Shown: piece by piece, positions 33,149-43,480 of the stretch
Numbering within the stretch: position 1 is the first letter of the stretch
Layout of the letters: every line of letters starts with the position of its first letter
Assembly (NCBI RefSeq): GCF_023065955.2
Contig: NW_026622874.1
Span: 22,935,772-22,999,771, forward strand
Direction of reading: 5' to 3'
Origin: Ursus arctos
Lineage: Eukaryota; Chordata; Mammalia; Carnivora; Ursidae
DNA length: 64,000 bases
The notes under the pieces: model-generated
Database searches by the model: none
What the model saw: only the letters and a program-made list of their open reading frames with translations
Told to the model about the DNA's origin: nothing
Translations under genes and position numbers: made by a program

Positions 33149-36100
33149 TGGCATCATTAAAATCATATCTCTCAATATTCAGTCTCAATGTAAATGGCCT
33201 AAATGCTCCCATAAACGCCACAGGGTTGCAGATTGAATAAAAAGACATGACCCATCCATTTGCTGTCTACAAGAGACTCATTTTGAACCTAAAGATACAT
33301 TCAGACTGAAAGTAAAGGGATGGAATACCATCTTTCACGCCAATGGACCTCAAAAGAAAGCTGGGGTAGCAATTCTCATATCAGACAGATTGGATTTTAA
33401 GCTAAGGACTATAGTTAGAGAGACAGAAGGGCACTATATTATTCTTAAAGGATGTATCCAACAAGTGGATATGACAATCATAAATATCTATGCCCCCAAC
33501 AGGGGAGCAGCTAGATACACAAGCCAACTCTTAACCAGAATAAAGAGACATATATATAAAAATACGTTAATAGTAGGGGACCTCAACACTCCACTATCAG
33601 AAATAGACAGAACACCCATGCAAAAAATTGACAAAGAAACAAGGGCTTTTGAATGCCATACTCGACGACTTGGACCTCATAGATATATATAGAACACTAC
33701 ACCCCAGAACCAAAGAATACTCATTCTATTCTAATGCCCATGGAACATTCTCAAGAATAGACCATGTTCTGGGACACAAAACAGGTCTCAACCGATACCA
33801 AAAGACTGAAATTATTCCCTGCATATTCTCAGACCACAACGCTTTGAAATTGGAACTCAACCACAAGGAAAAATTTGGAAGAAACTCAAACACTTGGAAA
33901 CTAAGAACCATCCTGCTCAGGAATGATTCAATAAACGAGGAAATCAAAAATCAATTTAAACAATTTATAGAGACCAACGAGAATGAAAACACAATGGTCC
34001 AAAACCTATGGGATACTGCAAAGGCAGTCCTAAGGGGGAAATACATAGCCATCCAAGCCTCACTCAAAAGAATAGAAAAATCTAAAATGCAGTTTTTATA
34101 TTCTCACCTCAAGAAGCTGGAACAGCAACAGAGGGACAGACCTAATCCACGCACGAGGAAGCAGTTGACCAAGATTGGAGCAGAAATCAATGAATTAGAA
34201 ACCAGGAGTACAGTAGAGCAGATCAACAGAACTAGAAGCTGGTTCTTTAAGAGAATCAATAAAATTCACAGACCACTGGGAAGACTTATCCAAAAGAATA
34301 GAGAAAGGACCCAAATTAATAAAATTATGAATGAAAAAGGAGAGGTCACAACCAACACCAATGAAATTGGAAGGATTATTAGAAACTTTTATCAGCAGCT
34401 TTATGCCAATAAATTAAGCAATCTGGAAGAGATGGAGGCCTTCCTGGAAACCTATAAACTACCAAGACTGACAGGAAGAAATTTATTTTTTTAAACAGGC
34501 CAATTAATTATGAAGAGATTGAGTCAGTGATAAACAACCTTCCAAAAAACAAAACTCCAGGCCCGGACGGTTTTCCTAGGGAATTCTACCAAACCTTCAA
34601 AGAAGAAATAATACATATTCTCCTAAAGCTGTTTCAAAAAATAGAAACAGAAGGAAAGCTACCAAACTCATTCTATGAGGCCAATTTACCTTGATCCCCA
34701 AACCAGGCAAAGATCCAATCAAAAAGGAGAATTACAGACCGATTTCCCTAATGAACATGGATGCCAAAATCCTCAACAAGATCCTGGCTAATAGAATCCA
34801 ACAGTACATTAAAAGGATTATCCATCATGATCAAGTGGGATTCATCCCTGGGATGCAAGCGTGGTTCAACATTCGCAAATCGATCGGGTCTTAGATTTTA
34901 TCCAGAAAGAAAAATTCCGAAATCATATGATTCTCTCAATAGATGCAGAAAAAGCATTTGATAAAATACAGCATCCTTTCCTGATTAAAACCCTTCAGAG
35001 TGTAGGGATAGAGGGTACATTCCTCAATCTCATAAAAACCATCTATGAAAACCCTACAGCAAATATCATTCTCAACGGGGAAAAGCTGGAAGCCTTTCCC
35101 TTAAGATCAGGAACATGACAAGGATGCCCACTCTCGCCACAATTATTCAACATAGTACTAGAAGTCCTTGCAACAGCAATCAGACAACAAAAAGGGATAA
35201 AAGGTATCCAAATTGGCAAAGAAGAAGTCAAAATGTCTCTCTTCACAGATGACATGATACTCTATATGGAAAACCCAAAAGACTCCACTCCCAAACTATT
35301 AGAAGTTATACAGCAATTCAGTAATGTGGTGGGATACAAAATCAATGCTCAGAAATCAGTTGCATTTCTATACACGAATAATGAGACGGAAGAAAGAGAA
35401 ATTAGGGAATCCATCCCATTTACAATAGCACCAAAAATCATACATTATCTCAGAATTAACTTAACCAGAGACGTAAAGGACCTATATTCTAGAAACTATA
35501 AATCACTCTTGAAAGACGTTGAAGAAGACACAAAAAGATGGAAAAATATTCCATTCTCATGGATCGGAAGATTTAACATAGTTAAAATGTCCATGCTACA
35601 CAGAGCAATCTACACTTTCAATGCTATCCCGATCAAAATACCAATGACATTTTTCAACGAACTGGAACAAATAGTCCTTAAATTTGTATGGAACCAGAAA
35701 AGGCCTCGAATCGCCAAGAAACTGTTGAAAAGGAAAAACAAAGCTGGGGGCATCACAATGCTGGATTTTGAGCTGTACTACAAACCTGTGATCACAAAGA
35801 CAGCATGGTACTGGCACAAACACAGACACATAGACCAATGGAACAGAATAGAGAACCCAGAAATGGACCCTCGGCTCTTTGGGCAACTAATCTTTGATAA
35901 AGCAAGAAAAAACATCCGGTGGAAAAAAGACAATCTCTTCAATAAATGGTGCTGGGAAAATTGGACAGCTACATGCAAAAGAATGAAACTTGACCACTCT
36001 CTCACACCATACACAAAGATAAACTCCAAATGGATGAAAGACCTCGATGTGAGACAGGAATCCATCAAAATCCTAGAGGAGAACATAGACAGCAACCTCT

Positions 36101-36967
36101 ACGATATCGGCCGAAGCAACCTTTTTCATGACACATCTCCAAAGGCACGAGAAACAAAAGATAAAATGAACTTGTGGGACTACATCAAGATAAAAAGCTT
36201 CTGCACAGCCAAGGAAACAGTCAAAAAAACTAAGAGGCAGCCCACAGAATGGGAGAATATATTTTTAAATGACAGATAAAAGATTAGTATCCAAGATCTA
36301 CAAAGAACTTCTCAAACTCAATACGCGAGAAACAAATAAACAAATCATAAAATGGGCAGAAGATATGAACAGACACTTTTCCAATGATGACATACAAATG
36401 GCTAACAGACACATGAAAAAATGTTCAAAATCATTAGCCATCAGGGAAATTCAAATCAAAACCACACTAAGATACCACCTTATACCAGTTAGAATGGCAA
36501 AAATTGACAAGGCAAGAAACAACAATTGTTGGAGAGTATGTGGAGAAAGGGGATCCCTCCTACATTGTTGGTGGGAATGCAAGTTGGTACAGCCACTCTG
36601 GAAAACAGTGTGGAGGTCCCTTAAAAAGTTAAAAATTGAGCTACCCTATGATCCAGCCATTGCACTACTGGGTGTTTACCCCAAAGAGACAGATGTAGTG
36701 AAGAGAAGGGCCATATGCACCCCAATGTTCATAGCAGCATTGTCCACAATAGCTAAATCGTGGAAGGAACCGAGATGCCCTTCAACAGATGACTGGATTA
36801 AGAAGATGTGGTCCATATATACAATGGAATATTACTCAGCTATCAGAAAGAACAATTACCCAACATTTGCTGCAACAAGGACGGCACTGGAGGAGATAAT
36901 GCTAAGTGAAATAAGTCAAGCAGAGAAAGACAATTATCATATGATTTCTCTCATCTATGGAACATAA
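33149..36967 (+). pseudogene. L1 ORF2 (endonuclease and reverse transcriptase), broken
   Basis: Intact ORF2p nicks DNA and primes reverse transcription at the nick. Endonuclease landmarks are 'SLNVNGLN' (33181), 'CCLQETHF' (33261), 'GDLNTPL' (about 33577) and 'SDHNAL' (about 33827). RT landmarks are '[19 protein letters not shown]', '[12 protein letters not shown]' and the active-site box FTDD at 35242-35253. The two catalytic Asp are kept, but Thr replaces the usual Ala. The C-terminal cysteine motif is '[14 protein letters not shown]'. A TGA replaces Trp at 33234 and another stop lies at 35116. The frame changes near 33200, 33650, 34490, 34686, 34885 and 36270. The stop is at 36965-36967. 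Confidence 0.95.
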
Positions 36968-37251
36968 GAACTAGGAAGATCGGTAGGGGAAGAAAGGGAT
37001 AAAGAAAGGGGGGGTAATCAGAAGGGGGAATGAAGCATGAGAGATTATGGACTCTGAGAAACAAACTGAGGGCTTCAGAGGGGAGGGGGGTGGGGGACTG
37101 GGATAGGCCGGTGATGGGTAGTAAGGAGGGCACGTATTGCATGGTGCACTGGGTGTTATACGCAGCTAATGAATCCTCGAACTTTACATCAGAAACCAGG
37201 GATGTCCTGTATGGTGACTAACATAATATAATAAAAAAAACATTAAAAAAA
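36968..37251 (+). other. L1 3'UTR and A-rich tail
   Basis: It contains the family terminus 'gtatggtgactaacataata', a polyadenylation signal AATAAA at about 37230, and an impure A tail to 37251. The same block is what survives in the truncated copies elsewhere in the window. Confidence 0.9.
37080..37102 (+). promoter_or_regulatory. G-quadruplex-type motif in L1 3'UTR
   Basis: Four G-runs (4, 6, 5 and 3 G) are separated by loops of 1, 1 and 3 nt, so the stretch can in principle fold into an intramolecular G-quadruplex. Human and other mammalian L1 3'UTRs are known to carry such a tract. Confidence 0.65.
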
Positions 37252-37267
37252 AGAATTATAAAGACCT
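37252..37267 (+). repeat. Target-site duplication, right copy
   Basis: AGAATTATAAAGACCT, a perfect match to 31254-31269. Confidence 0.97.
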
Positions 37268-37599
37268 GGTTATAATGGCAGCTCCATCATTACAAGCCTT
37301 AGCTTTTCCAGCTGAGTGACTTTCCATATGTTATTCAACCCTTTGAGCATCAGCCTCCATATCAGTAAAACAGGAAAAATAATACCTTGCATTGGATTGT
37401 GACACATGAAGCAATTAGGAAAGAACTGCGTGAACGGTCGGGTTTGCCTCCAGGTGCTGCTACCCTAGTTCAGCGAAGAGCTCGATGCGATGCTGTGCCT
37501 TTCAGCTTGCTCTGCAACCATATGAGTCAACAGAGTTGGCTCGGCCCTACCTAGTTGATAGTAAAGCTATAATATTGTTGATATAGATAACATATATTG

Positions 37600-38040
37600 A
37601 GTCCTTGTTCTGAGCTAAGCACTTCACATGTATCATTCACTTAACTTCAAATTTTCCTCTATGCAAGGAAGGTACTATTTTGGTTTTGGTTTTGGGTTTT
37701 AAATATTTTATTTATTTGTTATTTGAGAGGGAGAAAGAAAGAGAGAACAAGGGGAGGAGCAGAGGGAGAGGGACAAGCAGATTCCAATGCTGAGTGTGGA
37801 GCCTGATGTGGGGCTCGATCCCCCAACCCTGAGATCATGACCTGAGCTGAAACCAAGAGTTGAACACTCAACCAACTGAGCCACCCAGGTGCCCCGGGAA
37901 GGTACTGTTTTATAGATGCAGACAGCATGGCTCACATAACTGACTTTTTATTTATGCAACCATAATAGTGGGTCCACCATTCCAACCTCAGTGGCCTAAG
38001 CTCAAAGCCCATATTCTAAGCCACTACCCAAAAGTCTTAA
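37600..38040 (-). mobile_element. MIR SINE split by a SINEC
   Basis: The left part (37600-37666: 'tattgagtccttgttctgag', 'ctaagcacttcacatgta') and the right part (37912-38040: 'ccaccattccaacctcagt', 'cccatattctaagccacta') form one minus-strand MIR around the SINEC at 37682-37896. Confidence 0.65.
37682..37896 (-). mobile_element. SINEC
   Basis: On the minus strand the head is 'ggggcacctgggtggctcag', then 'ttggttgagtgttcaactct'. The body has 'gggatcgagccccacatcag' and a CT-rich region, and the tail is T/G-rich on the plus strand. The duplication GGAAGGTACT(A/G)TTTT lies at 37667-37681 and 37897-37911 with one mismatch. Confidence 0.94.
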
Positions 38041-38095
38041 AATTCTTTGCTCATGTATCCCTAAAAAAATCTTGATAAACTATTGCCACTTATAC
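38041..38095. other. Spacer between SINECs
   Basis: A short unique stretch that includes the left flank of the next SINEC. Confidence 0.4.
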
Positions 38096-38296
38096 ATTTT
38101 ATTTTTTAAAAGATTTTATTATTTACTTATTTATTTGAGAGAGAGAGAGAGAGAGAGCGAGCACACGAGCAAAGGGAGAGGGAGAAGCAGACTCCCTGCT
38201 GAGCGGGGAGCCCAACTCGGGGCTTGATCCCAGGACCCTGAGTTCATGACCTGAGCCAAAGGCAGACACTTCACCGACTGAGCCACCCAGGCACCC
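38096..38296 (-). mobile_element. SINEC
   Basis: Minus-strand head 'gggtgcctgggtggctcagt', then 'gaagtgtctgcctttggct'. The body carries the 'gagttgggctccccgctcag' segment, followed by a GA-rich (CT on the minus strand) region and an A-rich tail. A short imperfect duplication TGCCACTT flanks it, starting at 38084 and 38297. Confidence 0.92.
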
Positions 38297-38592
38297 TGCC
38301 ACTTTTATCTTTTAAATTGATATAAAAATATTTCATTGTGAGTTTAAATAGTTTCAAATGATGTAATATCTGGTATGTGGTAAGCTTACAAATATTTGAA
38401 ATATTTTAAAATAAAACTGAGATCAGTCTTCTAAATGTTCCCAGTGGAATGTAAATACCACAGCAATTTGATCCTCAACGGCATCCATTTAAAATACATG
38501 TGCATAAGATCCTTAAAGGACAGGAGCTGTGCTCCCCTTCCCCCCACCCCTTCCCCCGCTTCCTCCCTGCAACTGGAAGGACACATCTGTTC
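38297..38592. other. Unclassified, possibly L2 5' flank
   Basis: AT-rich, then C-rich ('ccttccccccaccccttccc' near 38535). No gene. It may be part of the L2 continued at 38690. Confidence 0.35.
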
Positions 38593-38684
38593 AAAAACAG
38601 AGACCACACGGGGATGTACTGTATGGTGACTAACATAATATAATAAAAAATCATTTTAAAAAAAAAAAAAAAACAGAGACCACA
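38593..38684 (+). repeat. Target-site duplication pair of the micro-L1
   Basis: AAAAACAGAGACCACA at 38593-38608 is repeated at 38669-38684. The first two A of the right copy are shared with the A tail. Confidence 0.93.
38609..38668 (+). mobile_element. Micro-insertion of an L1 3' end (about 60 bp)
   Basis: Only the last 48 or so bases of the L1 3'UTR, from 'ggggatgtactgtatggtga' through 'ctaacataatataataaaa', plus an A-rich tail. The copy sits between perfect 16-bp target-site duplications. It is one of the most extreme 5' truncations possible for a bona fide L1 insertion. The matching block in the full-length copy lies at about 37198-37240. Confidence 0.93.
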
Positions 38685-38689
38685 TCTTC

Positions 38690-38890
38690 TGTACATGTGC
38701 CAAATGTCACCTCCTCTGAGAGGCCTTCCTGGACGGACTGCCCTGTTTACTTCTTCACAGTACCTGTCATGACCTGAAATTGTTTTGCACATTTACTAAT
38801 GTATTCATTTATATTCTGTCTCCACCACTGGCAGAGTCATCCATGAAAGCAGAGTGTGTCTCAGTGATCCCTATATCCCAAGCACAGAAT
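38690..38890 (+). mobile_element. L2 LINE 3' fragment
   Basis: 'caaatgtcacctcctctgag', 'aggccttcctggacggact', 'tgacctgaaattgttttgc' and 'tgtctccaccactggcag' match the L2 3' region in order. The micro-L1 inserted at or just before its left side. Confidence 0.75.
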
Positions 38891-39704
38891 TATTCCTTTA
38901 TCTCCTTGAAACTGTATTTGTCTCACCTTTGCTATAGAGTTTTATCTTAATGTAAAATAGTTTTAAATTTCAAATTATTCTGTATATAAATAAAATATAA
39001 ATTTTATTTCTGTGACTATAAGGTTATACGTTAAATCATATATTCTTAGTTGTATTTATAATGCTTAATAGTACATCATTGATCAAAACAACATAAATTC
39101 ATGCATTTTTATTAACATATAAAGTAAAATTTTTATTAGAAATGTATCTCTTAAGGAGATAGATGGAGGAAGCATGTTTAGTATCTTGACTATAAGTGAT
39201 GCCAATTATTTCAAAAAACCACGTTGGTGCCCTCGAGGTTTTTACTGGAAACAGTGAGCTATGGCAGGAGTCAGCATGAGTATGCAGGAGACCTTTCTTT
39301 GTAATGGGAAGAAGCGAGAACTGATAAGACACCTTAACTGTAGATATTCTTTGATCAGTTTTAAGAAACATATAAACTTTAAAAGTTATAGATAACTGAT
39401 TCCCTTAAAACTTTGTAACACCTCACCCCTTAGAAAATCTTCATGCGTGCTTCTTGGGGCGCACACATCCCAGTTAGAAGATCCCTGTGGTACAGTGAAC
39501 TGCCTCCCACAGATCAATGCCGACTGCTCCATGAAGAATATCCCAGTATGAGCCCCTCAACTGGGCTCCCAGCTTGGCCAGGATGGAAATTCAGCCTGAG
39601 AGAAGTTCTGCCGCATTAATCCAGGACCTTCACTGCATCCAGCCAAAGAACTAGCTACCTTCCCGTGGAATAAGACTGTTTCGTTTTTTGTTTTTTGTTT
39701 TTTT
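38891..39704. other. Unique DNA, nothing recognised
   Basis: AT-rich to 39420, then more balanced. No gene. Confidence 0.45.
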
Positions 39705-39713
39705 AGAAAGAAA

Positions 39714-39785
<72 letters not shown>

Positions 39786-39790
39786 AAAAG
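39705..39790 (+). repeat. (AAAG)n microsatellite, 86 nt
   Basis: A near-perfect AAAG array on the plus strand, directly preceded by a T/G tract at about 39683-39704. The long translated frames here are repeat artefacts. Confidence 0.96.
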
Positions 39791-39959
39791 TAAAAGCAAT
39801 AGGAAGCCACAGACTTCTAAAGCAAAAAGATATCTTGGCTGTCAACTGTTTAACTCTCTCATTACAGATGAGAAAAGATTACCAGGCAGTTACCGGGAAA
39901 GCCAGTACCAGAATACAGATCTTTGGATCTTGGTACAGGGTGTGACTGAAGGCTAGCTA

Positions 39960-40365
39960 TCCTCTGAAAATATATGTCCCTCCGTCTATTGTGTGGGGTC
40001 TCTCTCATGAGAGACTACATTTCCCAGACCCCTAGTGGTTAGAGCCACCATGTGACTGAGTCCCAGGGAAAGGAATTTGATGAAAACTTTGTGCCCCCTT
40101 CCTAGCCTGACTCATAAAATCCTCCCATGTGGCACTTTCCCATGCTCTTTTCTCTTCCAACGGCTGCAAAGGAGACAACCCCTAGGTTGACCTCAGGAGC
40201 TGAATATTGCAGATGAAAGAGCCTCTTTGAACTGGGGTCCCTGCTGACTCGTTAATTTCCCCAGTACTTTCTTACGAACAAGAAATAAACTTCTGTTATG
40301 CATGTGCCATTATACATTTTGGAATCCCTTTGTTATAGCAGCCTACACAAGGTTTTATATAGCAT
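39960..40365 (+). repeat. Possible solitary LTR-like repeat
   Basis: 'cctagtggttagagccacca', 'tttcccatgctcttttctc', 'agaaataaacttctgttatg' and 'tttgttatagcagcctacac' resemble the order of MaLR-like LTRs, with a polyadenylation-like ATAAA then a 'gttatagcagcc' end. No target-site duplication was found. Confidence 0.4.
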
Positions 40366-40894
40366 TCCACCCTTCTTTTCCTTTGGTCTGATGAGTAACT
40401 TCAACCTGTCTTAAAATGTAAGAATGTAAAAGTTCTAGTATACTGAGATAAGAGTTTGGTCCATGGGCTAAAGGTTGCATGGAGGAATTGGTAAAATAGT
40501 AGCAATTCTTAGCTTTGTGGTGTTGAAATATGCAAGTAAAGTGTTAATCCCACCCAGCCCCTAATGAGGTAAGATGCTAGTGATATCAGAGCAGCCGGAG
40601 AAACAAGGCTTACCCCTCAACAAAGGAGAGTCCTGCGGTCTCCAGTGGTCCCCCCACCACACTCTCAGGAGAGTTGCACACGGGAAAATTTCTTTGTATC
40701 GGTTTACAATCCAAGGGGGCACAGGGGTAAGGGGGGTGGAAAGCAGGTAAATTAAATCTTCGAAGCCAAACATTAGTAAAAAGAACAGGATAAAGTATAC
40801 AATCTCCAGAATCGGGGACCTAGGAGGAATCTCAGAGGTTGCCCAAATACTTCCTCTTCACAGTGAGACCCGCAAGGAGAAACTGAGCGGTAAC
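40366..40894. other. Unique DNA, nothing recognised
   Basis: No gene or nameable repeat. Confidence 0.45.
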
Positions 40895-41095
40895 AGTTGG
40901 GGAGTACTATGCAGACCAGGGTTCAATTGTACCTCTGCACCTCAATCTGGGTTGGTTTCCTAACCTTTCTAAGCCTGTTTCCTCCTTCTTAAGACAAGAA
41001 TAGCCATGCCCCCCTGGCAAAGATGGTAATTAGGATTAAACGAGATCAAATGTGTCTAGCATAGCAGTGGCCCAATAAATGCTGGTTTCTTTCCT
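40895..41095 (+). mobile_element. MIR SINE
   Basis: Almost complete order: 'agaccagggttcaattgtac', 'ttggtttcctaacctttct', 'aagcctgtttcctccttct', 'ggtaattaggattaaacgag' and 'tggcccaataaatgctggtt'. Confidence 0.88.
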
Positions 41096-42134
41096 GCAAC
41101 GAAATCAGAATTCGAACCCAAGCTTCCTCACGCCGCCCCAGTTCGGTTCCTTCCCAACCCCAGCAGACTGCCTCCAACTGCCATTCCCCAGGCTTTCTGG
41201 TGCTTTCTGAGACTCACTGAGGCCCATGAGGCTCTTCCAGGTGGCCTGGGGGCTGGGTAGTACAAATATAAAAACGGTTAGCATCTGTACTCTTGTTTCT
41301 GGCTTCAATCAATCATTTGATATATACTTATTTAAAAAAAAATGTAAGAGACATTGGCTCCCTGTGGCTTGCTGTAACAGTACTGCTGAATAAACCTAGC
41401 ACCGGTCACGGCTTCAGTCTTAACCCAAGTTCCTGTACGTTTCCACTCTGTGTCCCTGGGGCTTTGGCTTCCTCAGGTGGAAACCCAGGGGCATAAATTA
41501 CATAACTAGGCTAAGATTATTATTGATTCTAAATTTTATTTGTTCACTGACATCTCATCAAACGCTTCATCTTCCCTTAACTCTGGAGCTTAGTTCTTGT
41601 CCCCGTGATTTTGCAGCATTGTTTCCATGTATGCCAGCAAAGCAGAAGGAGGTGGGGAATGGTTGTTCAGCAGATCTTTTATACCAAGGTGGTCCTCAAT
41701 TTGAAAAAGAGTAAGTTAAACCACCTTTCAGACACTGTACACGGCCATCAGAAAGCTGAACTGCGTTATTCTCTGGCATGGGATTGAATGTGACGCAGAC
41801 ACCAAAAAAATGGAAAACCTGGTAGTTAGGTTAAGTTAAATATTGCAGGGACATTGGTAGGAAATAATAAATGAAGCAAGAAAATAAATGAATGTCCGCC
41901 CAAAAAGAGGAAAAATCCCCCACCCATGATATGCATTCATTAAAGGAATATTTAGAGAAAGAGGGGGAGAAACTTTGGGTAGTGTTTTCACAGAAAATCA
42001 CTGTGATGGAAACAAATGCCCTATTTCTTGTGGCCTAAGATGTTTGCACTTATGACACCCACGCAGGTAGCCCCAAAGGGCAAGGACTAAGCAAGACCCA
42101 GAAGTCACTCCCAATGGTGGGCCACATCCCTTCT
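41096..42134. other. Unique DNA, nothing recognised
   Basis: Short frames overlap on both strands without domain content. Confidence 0.45.
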
Positions 42135-42275
42135 TCTGATTGAGTCAGTCATTAAACAAACATTTAGTGAGCACCTTGTATATACAGGGCTCAGGTCCAG
42201 GGCCTGGGGCTACACTGGTGAATAAAATATACAAAATCCCTGTATTCAGTTAAATCACATTCTAGTGACTAATTT
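42135..42275 (-). mobile_element. L2 LINE 3' end
   Basis: 'cattaaacaaacatttagtg', 'agcaccttgtatatacagg', 'ggggctacactggtgaataa' and 'aatccctgtattcag' are the minus-strand image of the L2 3' end. Confidence 0.8.
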
Positions 42276-43349
42276 ACCTCTGGTCCTGGAATGTGTAAGA
42301 TCATGTTTCAGTCAAAAGGGTCATTTAAAAATGAAGCACTATGTTTCTAGATTAAAAAAAAAAAAAAGCAATAAAGTGTCTTTTAAAAACCTCCATCCAT
42401 CCTATTGGCATCCCATCATCAAAGGTAAAGGAAAGCCGTGCGGGTCACTGCTGTGCTGCAGACTGCTCATGTCAGCTGATAAAAATGACCTCCTCAGAGC
42501 TGGTCTGCTTCGCAGGGCAAATATCTCTAATGCCTGGAACCTGGGATCTTTCCTAATTTGCAGTCACAAAATCAAGGTTCAACAGGGATTTCCCAATTTG
42601 TTCTTTTTATAAGAATTCCACAAAACATTTCTTCATTATAGCATCAGAAAACTTGATTTCCACAGGGTTCTTCTACCTTAGGAGCTGGGATTCAGGTGCA
42701 CATCAGACCCACACTGGCCTTGCTACCAGCCAACACCCACAACAGCGAGACATACACTAAACTATTGTAAGACTTACTATGCTGGCTTCCTTGTCCAAAA
42801 AAGCCAGATCATCCTGGTAAAATTTGTTTTATACCAAACCTCAGAAACCAGTGAAGAATGTGGCCCACTGGTAATCACAGAGCGAGTAGGAATTGTTCAC
42901 ATGAATGCCTGTGTGTGCACACACACTCACTCACTCAAGCACACATGGAGAGTTCCAAAATCACAGTATTAAATCACCAGCAGGAGTTATTGCAGCTAAA
43001 CTAAAAAAACGAACCACTTACAACCCCAGGCTATCCTTCTAGGCACTGACGTCTCCCTCCCGTAAGAGTTGACAATGGCAGGCTGTCAAGCGAATACCTC
43101 ACGGCCTCCTCCCGCTGTCTCAGGCCTCACACTGCAGCTTTACAAAGATAAAATAATAACGATGTGTCAGTCAGGCCTTCTTAAACTAGCTCTGTGCAAT
43201 GTCTGTCAGAGCCCCTCCCGGGCCAGTTCCTGCCAGGAAATCACCACTGCCCAAGGAGAGGCTGACAGCCCAAGCACAGCTTCGGACTCGGTCTCTTGGT
43301 AAGTTTTTTTTCTCATTTCCGCCAACTCTTCAAATTTGGAAAATACTTT
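42276..43349. other. Unique DNA; one exon-like frame noted
   Basis: No repeat is recognised apart from an A-run near 42353. A frame at 43069-43302 ends next to 'ctcttggtaagttttt', a good splice-donor match. Without an acceptor or homology I do not call an exon. Confidence 0.35.
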
Positions 43350-43480
43350 ATGATCATTTTAATTACATGACTTAGGATACTCTAATCCTCAGAAAAGCCC
43401 TGCCAAGTAACTCTGAACTGATACTCTGGTTTTGGAGATGGGAAACCGAGAGACTTACACAAGACCACACAGCATTTCAC
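43350..43480 (-). mobile_element. MIR SINE
   Basis: 'ctctaatcctcagaaaagcc', 'ttggagatgggaaaccgaga' and 'cacaagaccacacagcatt' follow the reverse MIR core. Confidence 0.7.

Larger units (their letters stand above)
31270..37251 (+). mobile_element. Full-length carnivore L1, about 6.0 kb, coding-dead
   Basis: All L1 parts are present in order: a CpG-rich 5'UTR beginning 'gggagggagttaagatggcg', ORF1, a short spacer, ORF2, and a 3'UTR with G-rich block and A-rich end. A perfect 16-bp duplication flanks it. ORF1 has at least three nonsense codons plus frame changes. ORF2 has about six frame changes and at least two nonsense codons. The copy can no longer make its own machinery. The same lineage produced the truncated copies at 4131, 19705, 38609, 48436, 49773 and 53122. 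Confidence 0.96.
31221..37440 (+). mobile_element. MIR SINE split by the full-length L1
   Basis: The left part (31221-31269: 'ggcagtacagtatacca', 'gaatatgttttagaattata') and the right part (37268-37440: 'tggcagctccatcattaca', 'tgagtgactttcc', 'catcagcctccatatcagta') join into one plus-strand MIR when the L1 and one copy of its duplication are removed. Only the two outer parts are MIR; 31270-37251 is L1. Confidence 0.75.

Noticed and set aside
34691..36279. Reverse-transcriptase frames as a host gene or retrovirus
   Set aside because: The motifs and order are those of L1 ORF2, with no LTR, gag, protease or envelope part.
39557..39945. Frames rich in Phe/Leu/Ser or Lys/Glu
   Set aside because: Direct translation of the AAAG microsatellite.
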